DNA of 49,113 nt, taken from NCBI GenBank assembly GCA_964352715.1, contig CAYGSU010000025.1:1-49113 (forward strand), in the 5' to 3' direction. This DNA is from JAVKBW01 sp964352715. GTDB taxonomy: Bacteria; Pseudomonadota; Alphaproteobacteria; UBA8366; Aestuariispiraceae. The position numbers and the translations under genes were made by a program. Of this stretch, positions 1 through 8,418 are shown piece after piece. A model generated the notes under the pieces. The model worked only from the letters and a program-made list of their open reading frames with translations. It was not told the origin of the DNA and did no database searches. The first letter of the stretch is position 1. Each line of letters opens with the position of its first letter.

Positions 1-617
1 GCAGGCCATTCGCTGTCGACGATCGAGAACCATGCCGTATCCCGGTTGCGCCCCTTGTAGATGATCGCCTGCCGGAAAATCCCCTCGAAGGTGAAGCCCA
101 GCCGTTTCGCCGCTGCCATCGACCCGGCATTCAGGGAATCGCATTTCCATTCATACCGCCGGTAGCCAAGCGTCTCGAACGCCTGTCGCATCATAAGAAA
201 CATCGCTTCGGTGGCGGCGGCGGTCTTTTGCAGGCGCGGAGCAAAGTTGATATGGCCGACCTCGATACAGCCGACCGGCGGCGTAATCCGCAGGTAGCTG
301 GCGACACCGCCAATGGCGTTGCTTTCGGTATCGACGATTGTGAAAAAATGCGGGTCTTCGGACAGGCAGGTTTTTTTCATCCAGCCGCGTACAGCATCGA
401 CTGTTTCAAACGGGCCATAGGGAAGGTACGTCCATATCCGGTCCTCCCGGTCTTCCCGAAAGGCATCGAAAAGGCCGCCGGCATGGCGATCGATATCGAC
501 CGGTTCCAGCCGGCAATACCGTCCCACAAGAATCGTTCGCGGTGGCGGGTCGCACGCTTTCCAGTCGGGCAGGGGTGCGCCGATCGGCTGGTTCAGACTG
601 TTGACGTGTTTTGTCAC
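1..617 (-). CDS. GNAT N-acetyltransferase, RimJ/RimL type (3' end cut by window)
   Basis: I translated this frame by hand from the minus strand. It starts at a GTG (617-615) preceded by AAGGCGA and runs off the left edge, giving at least 205 codons. The N-terminal part carries the pattern LVGRYCRLEPVD followed by WTYLPYGPF, and the C-terminal part carries NAGSMAAAKRLGFTFEGIFR and DTAWFSIVDSEWP. Both are characteristic of RimJ/RimL-like acetyltransferases that transfer an acetyl group from acetyl-CoA to an amine. The natural substrate cannot be told from sequence. It is the last visible gene of a minus-strand run that begins with the RidA protein, and lies 117 bp after the aminotransferase. 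A cytoplasmic enzyme is expected, since no signal peptide is seen. Confidence 0.88.
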   Translation of the reverse strand, partial: MTKHVNSLNQPIGAPLPDWKACDPPPRTILVGRYCRLEPVDIDRHAGGLFDAFREDREDRIWTYLPYGPFETVDAVRGWMKKTCLSEDPHFFTIVDTESNAIGGVASYLRITPPVGCIEVGHINFAPRLQKTAAATEAMFLMMRQAFETLGYRRYEWKCDSLNAGSMAAAKRLGFTFEGIFRQAIIYKGRNRDTAWFSIVDSEWP

Positions 618-734
618 GGAAATCGCCTTGCGGATTGTTGATCAGGTACGATTTAGCCGTCGAGTGAACCATACCTTTGGACCGGCATAAATGGCCAATT
701 CTTGAGGGAGCTGACAGGCCAAAGGCCGTTAGCG

Positions 735-2111
735 TCAATGTTTCGGGCAAACACCCGGACCGTCGGCAAGAACACCGATATCGCGCAGCAGCGGTTCATA
801 TTCTCGAACGAACCCGCAAAATGCCTGAGTAAACTGGTCGAGTTCCCGATGCGCCATCGGCAACGACAGCGCGATCATGCCGCGTGGCGCGATATACTGG
901 CCACGATGCAACATCTCGAGATGAAACAGCCGCTTCAGATCAGGCATGCCGTCGCCGATATCGGCCGGTTTTCTGATCGGCTTTGGCGTGAAGTGAACGG
1001 ACATGATTGATCCCATGCCGGTGATCTGCGCCTTAAGCCCGGCGCCTTTCATCATCGCGTTCAGACGCCGCCGCAGGTCGTCGCCGCTGGCGTTCAGATA
1101 GTGGTTTGCCTTGGGGCAGAAAACCTCGGACAGGCCGGCATGCCCGGCGGCCATGGTCAGTACATTGTTGTTGAAGGTGCCGGCATGGAAAAACGCATCG
1201 GCCTTCGACGGGTCAAACCGGTCCATGATATCCGCCCGGCCGCCGAAAGCGCCGACAGTCATGCCGCCGCCGATATACTTGCCCAGCGTCGTCATGTCGG
1301 GCAGCACACCGGTCTTCGCCTGCAATCCACCGGGCGACAGGCGTGACGTTATCACTTCGTCGAATACAAGCAGCGCGCCGCAATCCGTCGCCATCTGCCG
1401 CAGGCCTTCCAGAAAGGACTGGTCGGCCGGGATGCAACCGCCGCCGCCGATCATCGGTTCCAGAATAATCGCGGCGAGGTCCTTGCCGTGCCGGTCGACC
1501 AGTGTTTGCACGGACTCCAGATCGTTGTAGTCGGCGCAGTGAATCTTGTGCGGGACGTTGAGGTCGCCATGAGCGCCATCAAGCATCAGGAAACCGCCGT
1601 GATAGCCACCCTTGAAGCCGATGAATGTGTCGCGGCCGGTAACGGCGCGTGCCACCGACATCGCCATAAGATTAGCTTCGCTGCCCGAATTGCAGAAGCG
1701 GATCCGTTCGATTGCCGGAAACCGCTCGACGATGATGTCCGCCAGCTGCGCCTCGTACCTGTTCGGCCCGCCCAGGACGGTACCGTCGGCAAGAACATCC
1801 TTGATACGCTGTGCGATGATTTTGTTTGAATGGCCGTAAAGACCGGCGGAATATTCACCCAGAAAATCCGTGTACCGGTGCCCGTCCAGGTCTTCCACGA
1901 AACAGCCTTCGCCGCGCGTGATGGTCAATGGGGCCGGGTCAAAATGCAGGATGGAACGCGTGTTGCCGCCCGGCATCGAGCCTTTCGCCTTTTCATGGCG
2001 TTCCATGCTTTTGGGATTGGCGGCAACGAAACGGTCTACGGCAACCTGAAGCGCACCGGTCAGGTCGAGATTTCTACGGGTCGGTTCGGGAAGTGCCGTT
2101 TGATCGTCCAT
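735..2111 (-). CDS. Class III aminotransferase, HemL-like (458 aa)
   Basis: This is a PLP-dependent fold type I enzyme of the class III aminotransferase / glutamate-1-semialdehyde aminomutase group. Visible landmarks are NSGSEA (about residues 141-146, phosphate binding), FDEV with Asp251 (pyridine nitrogen contact) and TTLGKYIGGGM with Lys278 as the Schiff-base lysine. The length is close to that of the family. It is not a textbook HemL: the segment after DEV reads ITSRLSPGG rather than the usual MTGFR-type sequence, so a different amino donor or acceptor is likely. It lies 33 bp after the FemAB-like gene and is probably co-transcribed with it. No good ribosome binding site precedes the ATG at 2111, so the start is less certain than the frame. 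Confidence 0.9.
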   Translation of the reverse strand: MDDQTALPEPTRRNLDLTGALQVAVDRFVAANPKSMERHEKAKGSMPGGNTRSILHFDPAPLTITRGEGCFVEDLDGHRYTDFLGEYSAGLYGHSNKIIAQRIKDVLADGTVLGGPNRYEAQLADIIVERFPAIERIRFCNSGSEANLMAMSVARAVTGRDTFIGFKGGYHGGFLMLDGAHGDLNVPHKIHCADYNDLESVQTLVDRHGKDLAAIILEPMIGGGGCIPADQSFLEGLRQMATDCGALLVFDEVITSRLSPGGLQAKTGVLPDMTTLGKYIGGGMTVGAFGGRADIMDRFDPSKADAFFHAGTFNNNVLTMAAGHAGLSEVFCPKANHYLNASGDDLRRRLNAMMKGAGLKAQITGMGSIMSVHFTPKPIRKPADIGDGMPDLKRLFHLEMLHRGQYIAPRGMIALSLPMAHRELDQFTQAFCGFVREYEPLLRDIGVLADGPGVCPKH

Positions 2112-2144
2112 AGGATAATAATATCGTGATCAACCGGGATGGGA

Positions 2145-3311
2145 TCAAGTGCCATTCTCCTGCCGGAACGGTGTGTAGTCGTCGAGATGATCGATGATGC
2201 GGGTGACGTCGCGGCGTTCGTGGTCAAGAAACTCGGCAACTGCATGACGAAACGATTCATTGGGAATGTAATGCGCTGAATAGGTTCTGACCGGCCGGTA
2301 ACCACGCTGCACCTTGTGTTCACCCTGGGTGCCGGCCTCGACCCGCTGCAGGCCGCGTTCAATCGCGAAATCAATGGCTTGGTAGTAGCAGGCCTCAAAG
2401 TGCAGAAACTTGTACTCGCCGTCTGATCCCCAGTTCCGGCCGAACAGAGCGTCCGAGCCGATGAGATTGAGCGCGCCGGCGACTGGCGTTTCACCGTCAT
2501 AGGCCATCACCAGAAGAATGTCGTCACGCATCGTTTCCTGCACGATTTCAAAGAATTCCGGCGTCAGATACGGATGCCCCCATTTCCGGTCATAGGTGTC
2601 CTGATAGAATACGTAGAATGCCGCCCAGTGTTCGGGCTTCAGGTCATCGCCGGTCAGGCGTTCCAGCCGGATGCCGCTTTCGGCCACCTTGCGCCGTTCC
2701 TTGCGGATCGATTTGCGTTTGCGACTGGTCAGGGTATCCAGAAAGTCGTCGAAATCGCGAAAGTTCCGGTTTTCCCAATGATACTGATGGCCGTTGCGGA
2801 TCAGAAATCCCTGGGCTTCGTAAGCGTCGATTTCTGTCACAGGCGGAAAATTCACATGCGCGGATGAAACCTGAAGGCGGTCGGCAATCTGTTGCAGGCC
2901 TGAAACGAGGGCGGCTTGCAGGGATGCCGTTTCAGGACCGTCCCGGGCCAGAAGGCGGGGGCCTGTAACCGGCGTGAACGGAACCGCCGATAACAGCTTC
3001 GGATAATACCGGCCGCCGGCCCGTTCATAGGCGTTTGCCCAGCCGTAATCGAAGATGTATTCGCCTTGGCTATGCCCTTTCAGATACAGCGGCATCGCGC
3101 CCAGCAACTGGCCCTGAGTGCCGCGCATCAAAAGGTGATGCGGCAGCCAGCCTTCTTCCCGGCACACTGACCGGCTTTCTTCAAGCGCCAGCAGAAACCT
3201 GTGGCTCAGGAAGGGGTTGCCGGTGCCCGCGCAGGCATCCCACTCGGCGGCGGAAACATCCGCAAGCCGCTGGCAGGTTTCGATACTCACGCTTTCACGG
3301 CCATCTGGCAT
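2145..3311 (-). CDS. FemAB-like GNAT-fold acyltransferase, PF04339 type (388 aa)
   Basis: The protein matches the family often labelled 'peptidogalycan biosynthesis protein' (FemAB-like, GNAT fold). Typical segments are NPFLSHRFLLALEES near the N-terminus, FDYGWANAYERAGG, a basic KRKSIRKERR stretch in the middle, YDRKWGHPYLTPEFF, and the C-terminal VEAGTQGEHKVQRGY. It presumably transfers an acyl or aminoacyl group, but no substrate is established for the family. A longer frame would start at 3332. I chose the ATG at 3311 because a strong GGAGGGAGA ribosome binding site sits just upstream of it, inside the longer version. The RidA gene lies 72 bp upstream on the same strand and the aminotransferase 33 bp downstream. 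Confidence 0.87.
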   Translation of the reverse strand: MPDGRESVSIETCQRLADVSAAEWDACAGTGNPFLSHRFLLALEESRSVCREEGWLPHHLLMRGTQGQLLGAMPLYLKGHSQGEYIFDYGWANAYERAGGRYYPKLLSAVPFTPVTGPRLLARDGPETASLQAALVSGLQQIADRLQVSSAHVNFPPVTEIDAYEAQGFLIRNGHQYHWENRNFRDFDDFLDTLTSRKRKSIRKERRKVAESGIRLERLTGDDLKPEHWAAFYVFYQDTYDRKWGHPYLTPEFFEIVQETMRDDILLVMAYDGETPVAGALNLIGSDALFGRNWGSDGEYKFLHFEACYYQAIDFAIERGLQRVEAGTQGEHKVQRGYRPVRTYSAHYIPNESFRHAVAEFLDHERRDVTRIIDHLDDYTPFRQENGT

Positions 3312-3383
3312 CCGGTGTCTCCCTCCATTCAAATGGAGGCGTTTGGGTGCGGATCAACCGGCAGTTTGTGTGAGGTGAAAAAA

Positions 3384-3851
3384 TCAGGATATTTCGACGA
3401 TAGCCTCGACTTCGACGGCAACGCCCAGCGGCAGATTAACCGAGCCGACGGCAAACCGGGCGTGGGCGCCCTTGTCACCGAATACTTCACCGATCATGTT
3501 GCTGGCGCCGTTGATGACCTGCGGAATATCGTTGAAATCAGGGGTGCAGTTAACAAATCCGCCCACCTTCACAAACCGGACAACGCGGCTGAGATCGCCA
3601 CCGCAGGCTTCCTTGAGTTGCGCCATGATGTTGACCGCGCAGACGCCAGCGCAGGCCTGTGCATCTTCCAGGCTTATCTCGTCGCCGACCTTTCCGACAT
3701 ATTTCAATTCACCGTTAACCATCGGAATCTGACCGGAAATAAACACCAGATTGCCCGACTGAACGAAGGGAACATAGGCTGCTGCCGGTTTCGGCGGCGT
3801 CGGCAGCTCTATGCCTAGTTCTTCCAGTTTTTCGTCGATCGCATTGCTCAT
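3384..3851 (-). CDS. RidA family protein (YjgF/YER057c/UK114), 155 aa
   Basis: This is a RidA superfamily protein. The N-terminal YVPFVQSGNLVFISGQIP, the central QLKEACGGDLSRVVR and the C-terminal KGAHARFAVGSVNLPLGV are diagnostic of the fold, and the Arg in HARFAVG corresponds to the conserved substrate-carboxylate arginine of active RidA proteins. Known members hydrolyse reactive enamine/imine intermediates released by PLP enzymes. It is longer than E. coli RidA (about 128 aa) and belongs to the group with a longer N-terminus. AAGGATATTCAGT supplies a good ribosome binding site before the ATG. It heads the minus-strand run that contains a PLP aminotransferase, which fits the family's role. 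A 14-bp palindrome lies 19 bp upstream of its start. Confidence 0.92.
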   Translation of the reverse strand: MSNAIDEKLEELGIELPTPPKPAAAYVPFVQSGNLVFISGQIPMVNGELKYVGKVGDEISLEDAQACAGVCAVNIMAQLKEACGGDLSRVVRFVKVGGFVNCTPDFNDIPQVINGASNMIGEVFGDKGAHARFAVGSVNLPLGVAVEVEAIVEIS

Positions 3852-3869
3852 ACTGAATATCCTTGTTTT

Positions 3870-3883
3870 CGAACGGCCGTTCG
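3870..3883. promoter_or_regulatory. Perfect 14-bp palindrome upstream of the RidA gene
   Basis: CGAACGGCCGTTCG reads identically on both strands. It begins 19 bp upstream of the RidA ATG, in the 200-bp divergent region shared with the N-formylglutamate amidohydrolase gene. The position suits an operator for a dimeric repressor, such as a TetR-type regulator, but no regulator gene is adjacent, so this is inference from symmetry and position only. In GC-rich DNA such a palindrome could arise by chance. Confidence 0.35.
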
Positions 3884-4051
3884 GCCCACTACATCAAAAG
3901 CATCCTGCGCGGTAGCCTACTATAGAGGCGAAAGTCAATGTCAGCGATTTTGCACTGACCGCAATAGCGGTGCAGTTGGCATTGGTCGTTTTCTGAAATA
4001 CGGTTCCTATATAAGTAGTTCGAGGACGATTTTTCACCAGGGCGATGTTGC

Positions 4052-4936
4052 ATGGCGGTTACTGTCATTCCTGATGTTCTGACCTTTACGCGGGCTGCGG
4101 AAGGAACGCGGCAGGCGCCGGTCGTTCTTGATTCGCCGCATTCGGGAACGGTCTTTCCAAAGGATTTTGGAGCGGAAGTGCCTGAAAAATCTCTGCGCCG
4201 GGTTCAGGATTGCTTTGTAGACGAATTGTTTTCCAATGCTCCGGAAAACGGCGCCAGCCTGCTGGCCGCCCTGTTTCCGCGAAGCTATATCGATCCCAAC
4301 CGGGCGGAAACGGACATCGATATCAGAATGATCGATGGCGACTGGATGCACCCTGTTGTGCCGACGGAAAAGACCCGGCTGGGGCACGGGCTTATCTGGC
4401 GAACCTGCCCGGCCGAACGCTCGATGTATTCATCCAGACTGCCGGCGGAAAAGATTGAACGCCGGATCGAACAGTACTGGCGACCCTATCATGAGGCGCT
4501 TGAGAACGAGATTGCGCGCCTTCACGGCGAATTCGGCATTGTCTTTCACCTGAACTGCCATTCCATGCCGTCAGGGTCGAGCCCTGTCGTGTCGCGCAAG
4601 AACGGCATCAGGCGCGCGGATTTCGTGCTGGGCGATCAGGACGGCAAATCCTGCGACCCGGCATTCACCATGTTCGTGCGGGATTGGCTGGAATCGGCCG
4701 GCTATATGGTGCGTCTGAATGATCCCTATAAAGGGGCGGAACTTGTTAGCAGGTATTCAGCGCCGGATGCAGGGCGGCATAGCCTTCAGATCGAGATCAA
4801 TCGGGCTCTGTATATGGAAGAAACATCGCTTCGCATGACCCGTGGATTCACCGACCTGAAACAGAACCTGACCGGATTGGTCGGAGCACTTGCCGGTTTC
4901 TCCGAGAGATTCGTGCTGCCGGCCGCAGCAGAATAA
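4052..4936 (+). CDS. N-formylglutamate amidohydrolase family protein (294 aa)
   Basis: This belongs to the N-formylglutamate amidohydrolase family (PF05013, HutG type), zinc-dependent deformylases that in histidine degradation release formate and glutamate. Recognisable segments are LDSPHSGTVFP near the N-terminus, IDPNRAETDIDIRMID, the metal-site region FHLNCHSMPSG, and DPYKGAELVSRYSAPDAGRHSLQIEINRALYM. No other hut gene is nearby, and many alphaproteobacterial members of this family stand alone, so the actual formyl or acyl substrate is open. The ATG at 4052 follows AGGGCGA. The downstream YffB-like gene begins 4 bp after the stop, so the two are almost certainly co-translated. Confidence 0.9.
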   Translation: MAVTVIPDVLTFTRAAEGTRQAPVVLDSPHSGTVFPKDFGAEVPEKSLRRVQDCFVDELFSNAPENGASLLAALFPRSYIDPNRAETDIDIRMIDGDWMHPVVPTEKTRLGHGLIWRTCPAERSMYSSRLPAEKIERRIEQYWRPYHEALENEIARLHGEFGIVFHLNCHSMPSGSSPVVSRKNGIRRADFVLGDQDGKSCDPAFTMFVRDWLESAGYMVRLNDPYKGAELVSRYSAPDAGRHSLQIEINRALYMEETSLRMTRGFTDLKQNLTGLVGALAGFSERFVLPAAAE

Positions 4937-4940
4937 CGCC

Positions 4941-5288
4941 ATGCTGACAGTTTACGGCTTGAAAAACTGCGATACCTGCCGCAAGGCGCTGAAATGGCTG
5001 GACGGGCAGGGAATTGAGCATTCTTTTGTCGATCTCAGGGCTAATCCTGTCGGTGAAGATCGTATTGCAGCCTGGGAAGACGCTGTCGGCTGGGAGGTGC
5101 TGCTGAACCGGCGCGGCACCACATGGCGCGGCCTGCCGGACAGCGACAAGGACCCTATCGATAAGGCGTCGGCGATTGCGCTCATGGCGGCGCATCCGGC
5201 CCTGATGAAGCGGCCAATCTTTGAAAAGGCCGATACCGTAATGGTCGGTTTCAAGACCGATACCCAGAAAGTTCTGGCTGCAAACTAG
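4941..5288 (+). CDS. ArsC/Spx-family protein, YffB-like (115 aa)
   Basis: This is a thioredoxin-fold protein of the ArsC/Spx superfamily, closest in pattern to E. coli YffB. The start MLTVYGLKNCDTCRKALKWL, the central GWEVLLNRRGTTWRGLP and the C-terminal HPALMKRPIFE match that family well. It has Cys10 and Cys13 (CDTC). YffB has been proposed to act as a glutathione-dependent thiol reductase; arsenate reduction is not shown for this subgroup. I chose the ATG at 4941 because it begins exactly at the family's N-terminus; a longer in-frame version would overlap the previous gene. The start lies 4 bp after the upstream stop. Its 3' end overlaps the convergent HNH gene by 4 bp. Confidence 0.9.
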   Translation: MLTVYGLKNCDTCRKALKWLDGQGIEHSFVDLRANPVGEDRIAAWEDAVGWEVLLNRRGTTWRGLPDSDKDPIDKASAIALMAAHPALMKRPIFEKADTVMVGFKTDTQKVLAAN

Positions 5289-5590
5289 GACCGGTTTTTT
5301 GGCCGGGCATGTCGACCGACATAGCCTGCCGGTTGCTTTCTTACCCAGCTCACGAAGTTCACCATGTCAGGCTGGCGCAACAGCGCCTGCGGAGTCGAGA
5401 AGGCCGAAGCCAGCTCCTTCTCCGAAAACAGCGAATGAAGTTTCTTGTGACAGATACGATGAAGGTGGGACCAATCGGCCCCACCTTCCTTTTTCGGAAT
5501 CCAGTGATGGCGGTCAACGGATTTACCGTCGATCATCGGCCGCCCGCAAATCGGGCAAGGGCCAAGCGTCTGTCCTTCAGATGCCGCCAT
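5285..5590 (-). CDS. HNH endonuclease-like protein (101 aa)
   Basis: This small protein carries a zinc-knuckle-plus-HNH arrangement. CPICGRPM near the N-terminus pairs with a second cysteine in RICHKKLHSLF, and the catalytic-type DRHHWIPKKEGG lies between. This is the pattern of standalone HNH nuclease domains such as those annotated 'HNH endonuclease'. Cellular role is unknown. The start at 5590 lies within the last codons of gabD (14-bp overlap), which suggests translational coupling. A much longer frame up to 5884 exists but runs antisense-in-frame through gabD and is not credible. The last 4 bp overlap the convergent YffB-like gene. Confidence 0.8.
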   Translation of the reverse strand: MAASEGQTLGPCPICGRPMIDGKSVDRHHWIPKKEGGADWSHLHRICHKKLHSLFSEKELASAFSTPQALLRQPDMVNFVSWVRKQPAGYVGRHARPKNRS

Positions 5591-7034
5591 AGCTGAGATA
5601 TTTGACTTCCATCCAGTCATCCATGCCGTAATACGACCCTTCGCGGCCGCTGCCGGATTCCTTGACCCCGCCGAACGGCGCGACCTCGGTAGAGATAATG
5701 CCGCTGTTGATGCCGACAATACCGTATTCCAGACCTTCGGAAATACGCCATGTCCGGCCGATATCGCGGCTGTAGAAATACGCCGCCAGACCATAGTTCG
5801 TGTCGTTGGCCATGCGGACGACATCGGCATCGTCCTTGAAGCGGATGATCGTTGCCACCGGCCCGAAAATCTCCTCATTGGCAATGTCCATATCCATGGT
5901 AACGCCGGTCAGGATCGACGGGGTATAGAAGCTATGTCCCAGATCGTGCGGGTTGCCGCCAAGGGCGACCTTCGCGCCCTGAGACTTCGCGCCCTGTACA
6001 AGCTTGTCGACGCCAGCCATTGCCGGTTCGTCGATCAGCGGCCCCATGGAGACGCCGTCTTCCATGCCGTTGCCGACTTTCAGGGCGGCGGTTGCAGCCT
6101 GGAATTTATCCATGAATGCATCGTAGATGCCGTCCTGCACGAAAATGCGGTTGGCGCAGACGCAGGTCTGACCGGCGTTGCGGAACTTGCAAAGGATGGC
6201 GCCGGTGACGGCTTCGTCGAGATCAGCATCGTCGAACACGATGAACGGCGCGTTGCCGCCCAGTTCCATGCTGGTCTTCTTGACCGTTTCGGCGCACTGC
6301 GCGAGCAGAACCTTGCCGATTTCGGTGGAGCCCGTGAAGCTGAGCTTGCGAACCGTCGGGTTCGACGTCATTTCGCCGCCGATCTTCGACGATGAGGTGC
6401 CGGCCACAACAGACAGAATGCCTTTCGGCACACCGGCCTGTTCCGCCAGCTCGGCCAGCGCCAGAGCGGAAAGCGGGGTAACCTTCGCCGGCTTGATGAC
6501 GATGGCGTTGCCGGCGGCCAGCGCCGGGCCGGCCTTGCGGGTAATCATCGCGGAGGGGAAGTTCCACGGGGTGATCGCCACGCCGACGCCGATCGGCTGT
6601 TTGATCACGACAATGCGGCTATCGGCCTTGTGTGCCGGGATGACATCGCCATAGGTGCGCTTGGCTTCCTCACCAAACCATTCCAGGAACGATGCGGCGT
6701 AGACAATCTCGCCACGGGATTCGGCCAGCGGCTTGCCCTGTTCGCGGGTCATCAGCACAGCCAGTTCTTCCTGGTTGGCCATCATGAGATCGAACCACTT
6801 GCGCAGGATCGCTGCGCGTTCCTTGCCGGTCTTCGCTGCCCAGGCCGGCTGCGCCCGCTCTGCAGCCTCAATCGCCCGGCGGGTATCGTCACCGTCGCAA
6901 TCGGCGACACTGGCGATGACATCGCCGGTCGCCGGGTCGGTTACGTCATATGTCTTGCCGGATGCGCTGTTGCTCCATTCGCCATCAATATAGGCTTTGG
7001 TGCGAAGCAGCTTGTTTGCGAGAAGTCCGTCCAT
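5577..7034 (-). CDS. gabD: NAD(P)-dependent succinate-semialdehyde dehydrogenase (485 aa)
   Basis: This is an aldehyde dehydrogenase superfamily member of the GabD group, which oxidises succinate semialdehyde to succinate as the final step of the GABA shunt. Catalytic residues are visible: Asn158 in TPWNFP, Glu257 in MELGGNAPF and Cys291 in NAGQTCVCANR. The second cysteine two residues after the nucleophile (CVC) is typical of GabD and has been linked to redox control in homologues. The length matches the family. AAGGGGAAACACC before the ATG is a clear ribosome binding site. It lies 138 bp after tam and overlaps the HNH gene. No GABA aminotransferase is adjacent, although the class III aminotransferase at 735-2111 is not far away. 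Confidence 0.93.
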   Translation of the reverse strand: MDGLLANKLLRTKAYIDGEWSNSASGKTYDVTDPATGDVIASVADCDGDDTRRAIEAAERAQPAWAAKTGKERAAILRKWFDLMMANQEELAVLMTREQGKPLAESRGEIVYAASFLEWFGEEAKRTYGDVIPAHKADSRIVVIKQPIGVGVAITPWNFPSAMITRKAGPALAAGNAIVIKPAKVTPLSALALAELAEQAGVPKGILSVVAGTSSSKIGGEMTSNPTVRKLSFTGSTEIGKVLLAQCAETVKKTSMELGGNAPFIVFDDADLDEAVTGAILCKFRNAGQTCVCANRIFVQDGIYDAFMDKFQAATAALKVGNGMEDGVSMGPLIDEPAMAGVDKLVQGAKSQGAKVALGGNPHDLGHSFYTPSILTGVTMDMDIANEEIFGPVATIIRFKDDADVVRMANDTNYGLAAYFYSRDIGRTWRISEGLEYGIVGINSGIISTEVAPFGGVKESGSGREGSYYGMDDWMEVKYLSYGGI

Positions 7035-7172
7035 GGTGTTTCCCCTTGGTCTGATGTGTCACGCGCCCCTGAACCGGGAGCGGTGATGAATGTGGCATTG
7101 AAACCGTTTCTATATCGAATGATCCGGTCTGTCAGCGCTTCGATTTTCTAAATGTAGATGTGGCGACCATCG

Positions 7173-7952
7173 CTAATCTTTCAATGTCACGACAATAAAC
7201 AGGCGGCGAAAGGCGAACAATGTCGTCCCGTCGGGCAGGGGCGGATAGGCCGCCAGAATTTTACCACGGTAGGCTTCTTCGAACCTGTGCCGTTCCTCGC
7301 CCTGAAGGGCATCGAGGAAGGGGCGAAGATAGGTGCCCTTTGTCCATTCCATGACAGGGTTGTCACCGGTCAGAAGCTGCTGGTAGTCGGTTTCCCAGAC
7401 ATCGACGGTCGCACCGTTCTGCCGCGCGGCCGACAGGCAGTCGACATACCAGGCCGGCGGATGAACCGGTTCCGTCTTCAGAAGCGGCAAAAGTTTTACG
7501 CCATAGGGTTCCTGGTTGATGATATCGGCGACGGCGGTATGCGACGGACGGGCATGATTGCGCGGCATCTGGATCGCCAGAACACCGCCAGGGTTCAGGA
7601 ATCCGGCCAACCTGTTCAACAGCTTATCGTGATGATCGAGCCAGTTCAGGGCGGCGTTCGAGAATATGACATCGACACTTTTTTTCGGTTCCCATACCGC
7701 AATGTCGGCCTGCTGAAAAACGGTTTCAGGCTCTGCCCTCCGCGCCTTTTCCAGCATCTCGGCTGATCGGTCGACGCCGGTCAGTCTGGCATTAGGCCAG
7801 CGCTTTCGCAGATAGGGAACGAGGCTGCCGGCGCCGCAGCCAAGATCGACCACCTGCTTTGCTTCCGCTTTCGGAATAGCATTCAAAAGATCAATCGCCG
7901 GGCGAATGCGATGATCGGCGAAAAACAGGTATTGATCCGGGTCCCATGCCAT
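7173..7952 (-). CDS. tam: Trans-aconitate 2-methyltransferase (259 aa)
   Basis: This is a SAM-dependent class I methyltransferase that closely follows E. coli Tam throughout: WDPDQYLFFADHRIRPAIDLL at the start, the SAM-binding VDLGCGAGSL, TGVDRSAEMLEKAR, FSNAALNWLDHHD, LAIQMPRN and the C-terminal FAFRRLFIV. Tam methylates trans-aconitate, an inhibitor of aconitase formed spontaneously from cis-aconitate. A longer frame starts at 8033, but the ATG at 7952 gives the family's N-terminus and 259 aa, compared with about 252 in E. coli. The gene is divergent from the DUF3572 gene, with 81 bp between them, and precedes gabD on the same strand. Confidence 0.92.
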   Translation of the reverse strand: MAWDPDQYLFFADHRIRPAIDLLNAIPKAEAKQVVDLGCGAGSLVPYLRKRWPNARLTGVDRSAEMLEKARRAEPETVFQQADIAVWEPKKSVDVIFSNAALNWLDHHDKLLNRLAGFLNPGGVLAIQMPRNHARPSHTAVADIINQEPYGVKLLPLLKTEPVHPPAWYVDCLSAARQNGATVDVWETDYQQLLTGDNPVMEWTKGTYLRPFLDALQGEERHRFEEAYRGKILAAYPPLPDGTTLFAFRRLFIVVTLKD

Positions 7953-8033
7953 GTGCAAACAATACAGGCAGGCCGCCGGGCAGAAAACAGGTATGGCGGT
8001 CGATATCGGTTGCGCGTTCGGAAGGGAAATCAC

Positions 8034-8315
8034 ATGGCGAGAATGACGGAAGCGGATGCAATCTCGCTGGCGCAGCAGTCGGTGATTTTTTTAAGCCAGG
8101 ATGAAGAGCTTCTGGGTCGGTTTCTGGCCCTGTCGGGCATCGGGCCGGCGGAAATTCGGGGGCGGATCGGCGATCCGGCGTTTCTGGCGGGGATACTGGA
8201 TTTCCTGCTGGCGCATGAACCGTCGGTTCTCGCCTTCGCGGCCTGGGCCGACATAGATCCCGCGCTGCCGGGACAGGCGCGGGTCATGTTGCCGGGGTAT
8301 GCTGATGAAGGCTAA
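8034..8315 (+). CDS. DUF3572 family protein (93 aa)
   Basis: This short protein matches the DUF3572 family (PF12096), which I know almost only from Alphaproteobacteria. The conserved core LSGIGPAEIRGRIGDPAFLAGILDFLLAHE fits, followed by VLAFA. No function is established. It is predicted to be soluble and helical, without a signal peptide or membrane segment. The ATG at 8034 is preceded by GAAGGGA; a longer frame from 7911 would overlap the divergent tam start and is less likely. It stands alone on the plus strand. Confidence 0.85.
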   Translation: MARMTEADAISLAQQSVIFLSQDEELLGRFLALSGIGPAEIRGRIGDPAFLAGILDFLLAHEPSVLAFAAWADIDPALPGQARVMLPGYADEG

Positions 8316-8418
8316 GGATTGTTTTCAGAATCCCATTGTGATCAGGGTCACACCCGAAAGACATTCAAACACAATCAAAAGAAGTCATTTTGGCGGTGTG
8401 AAATGGCTGTTTCGTTGT

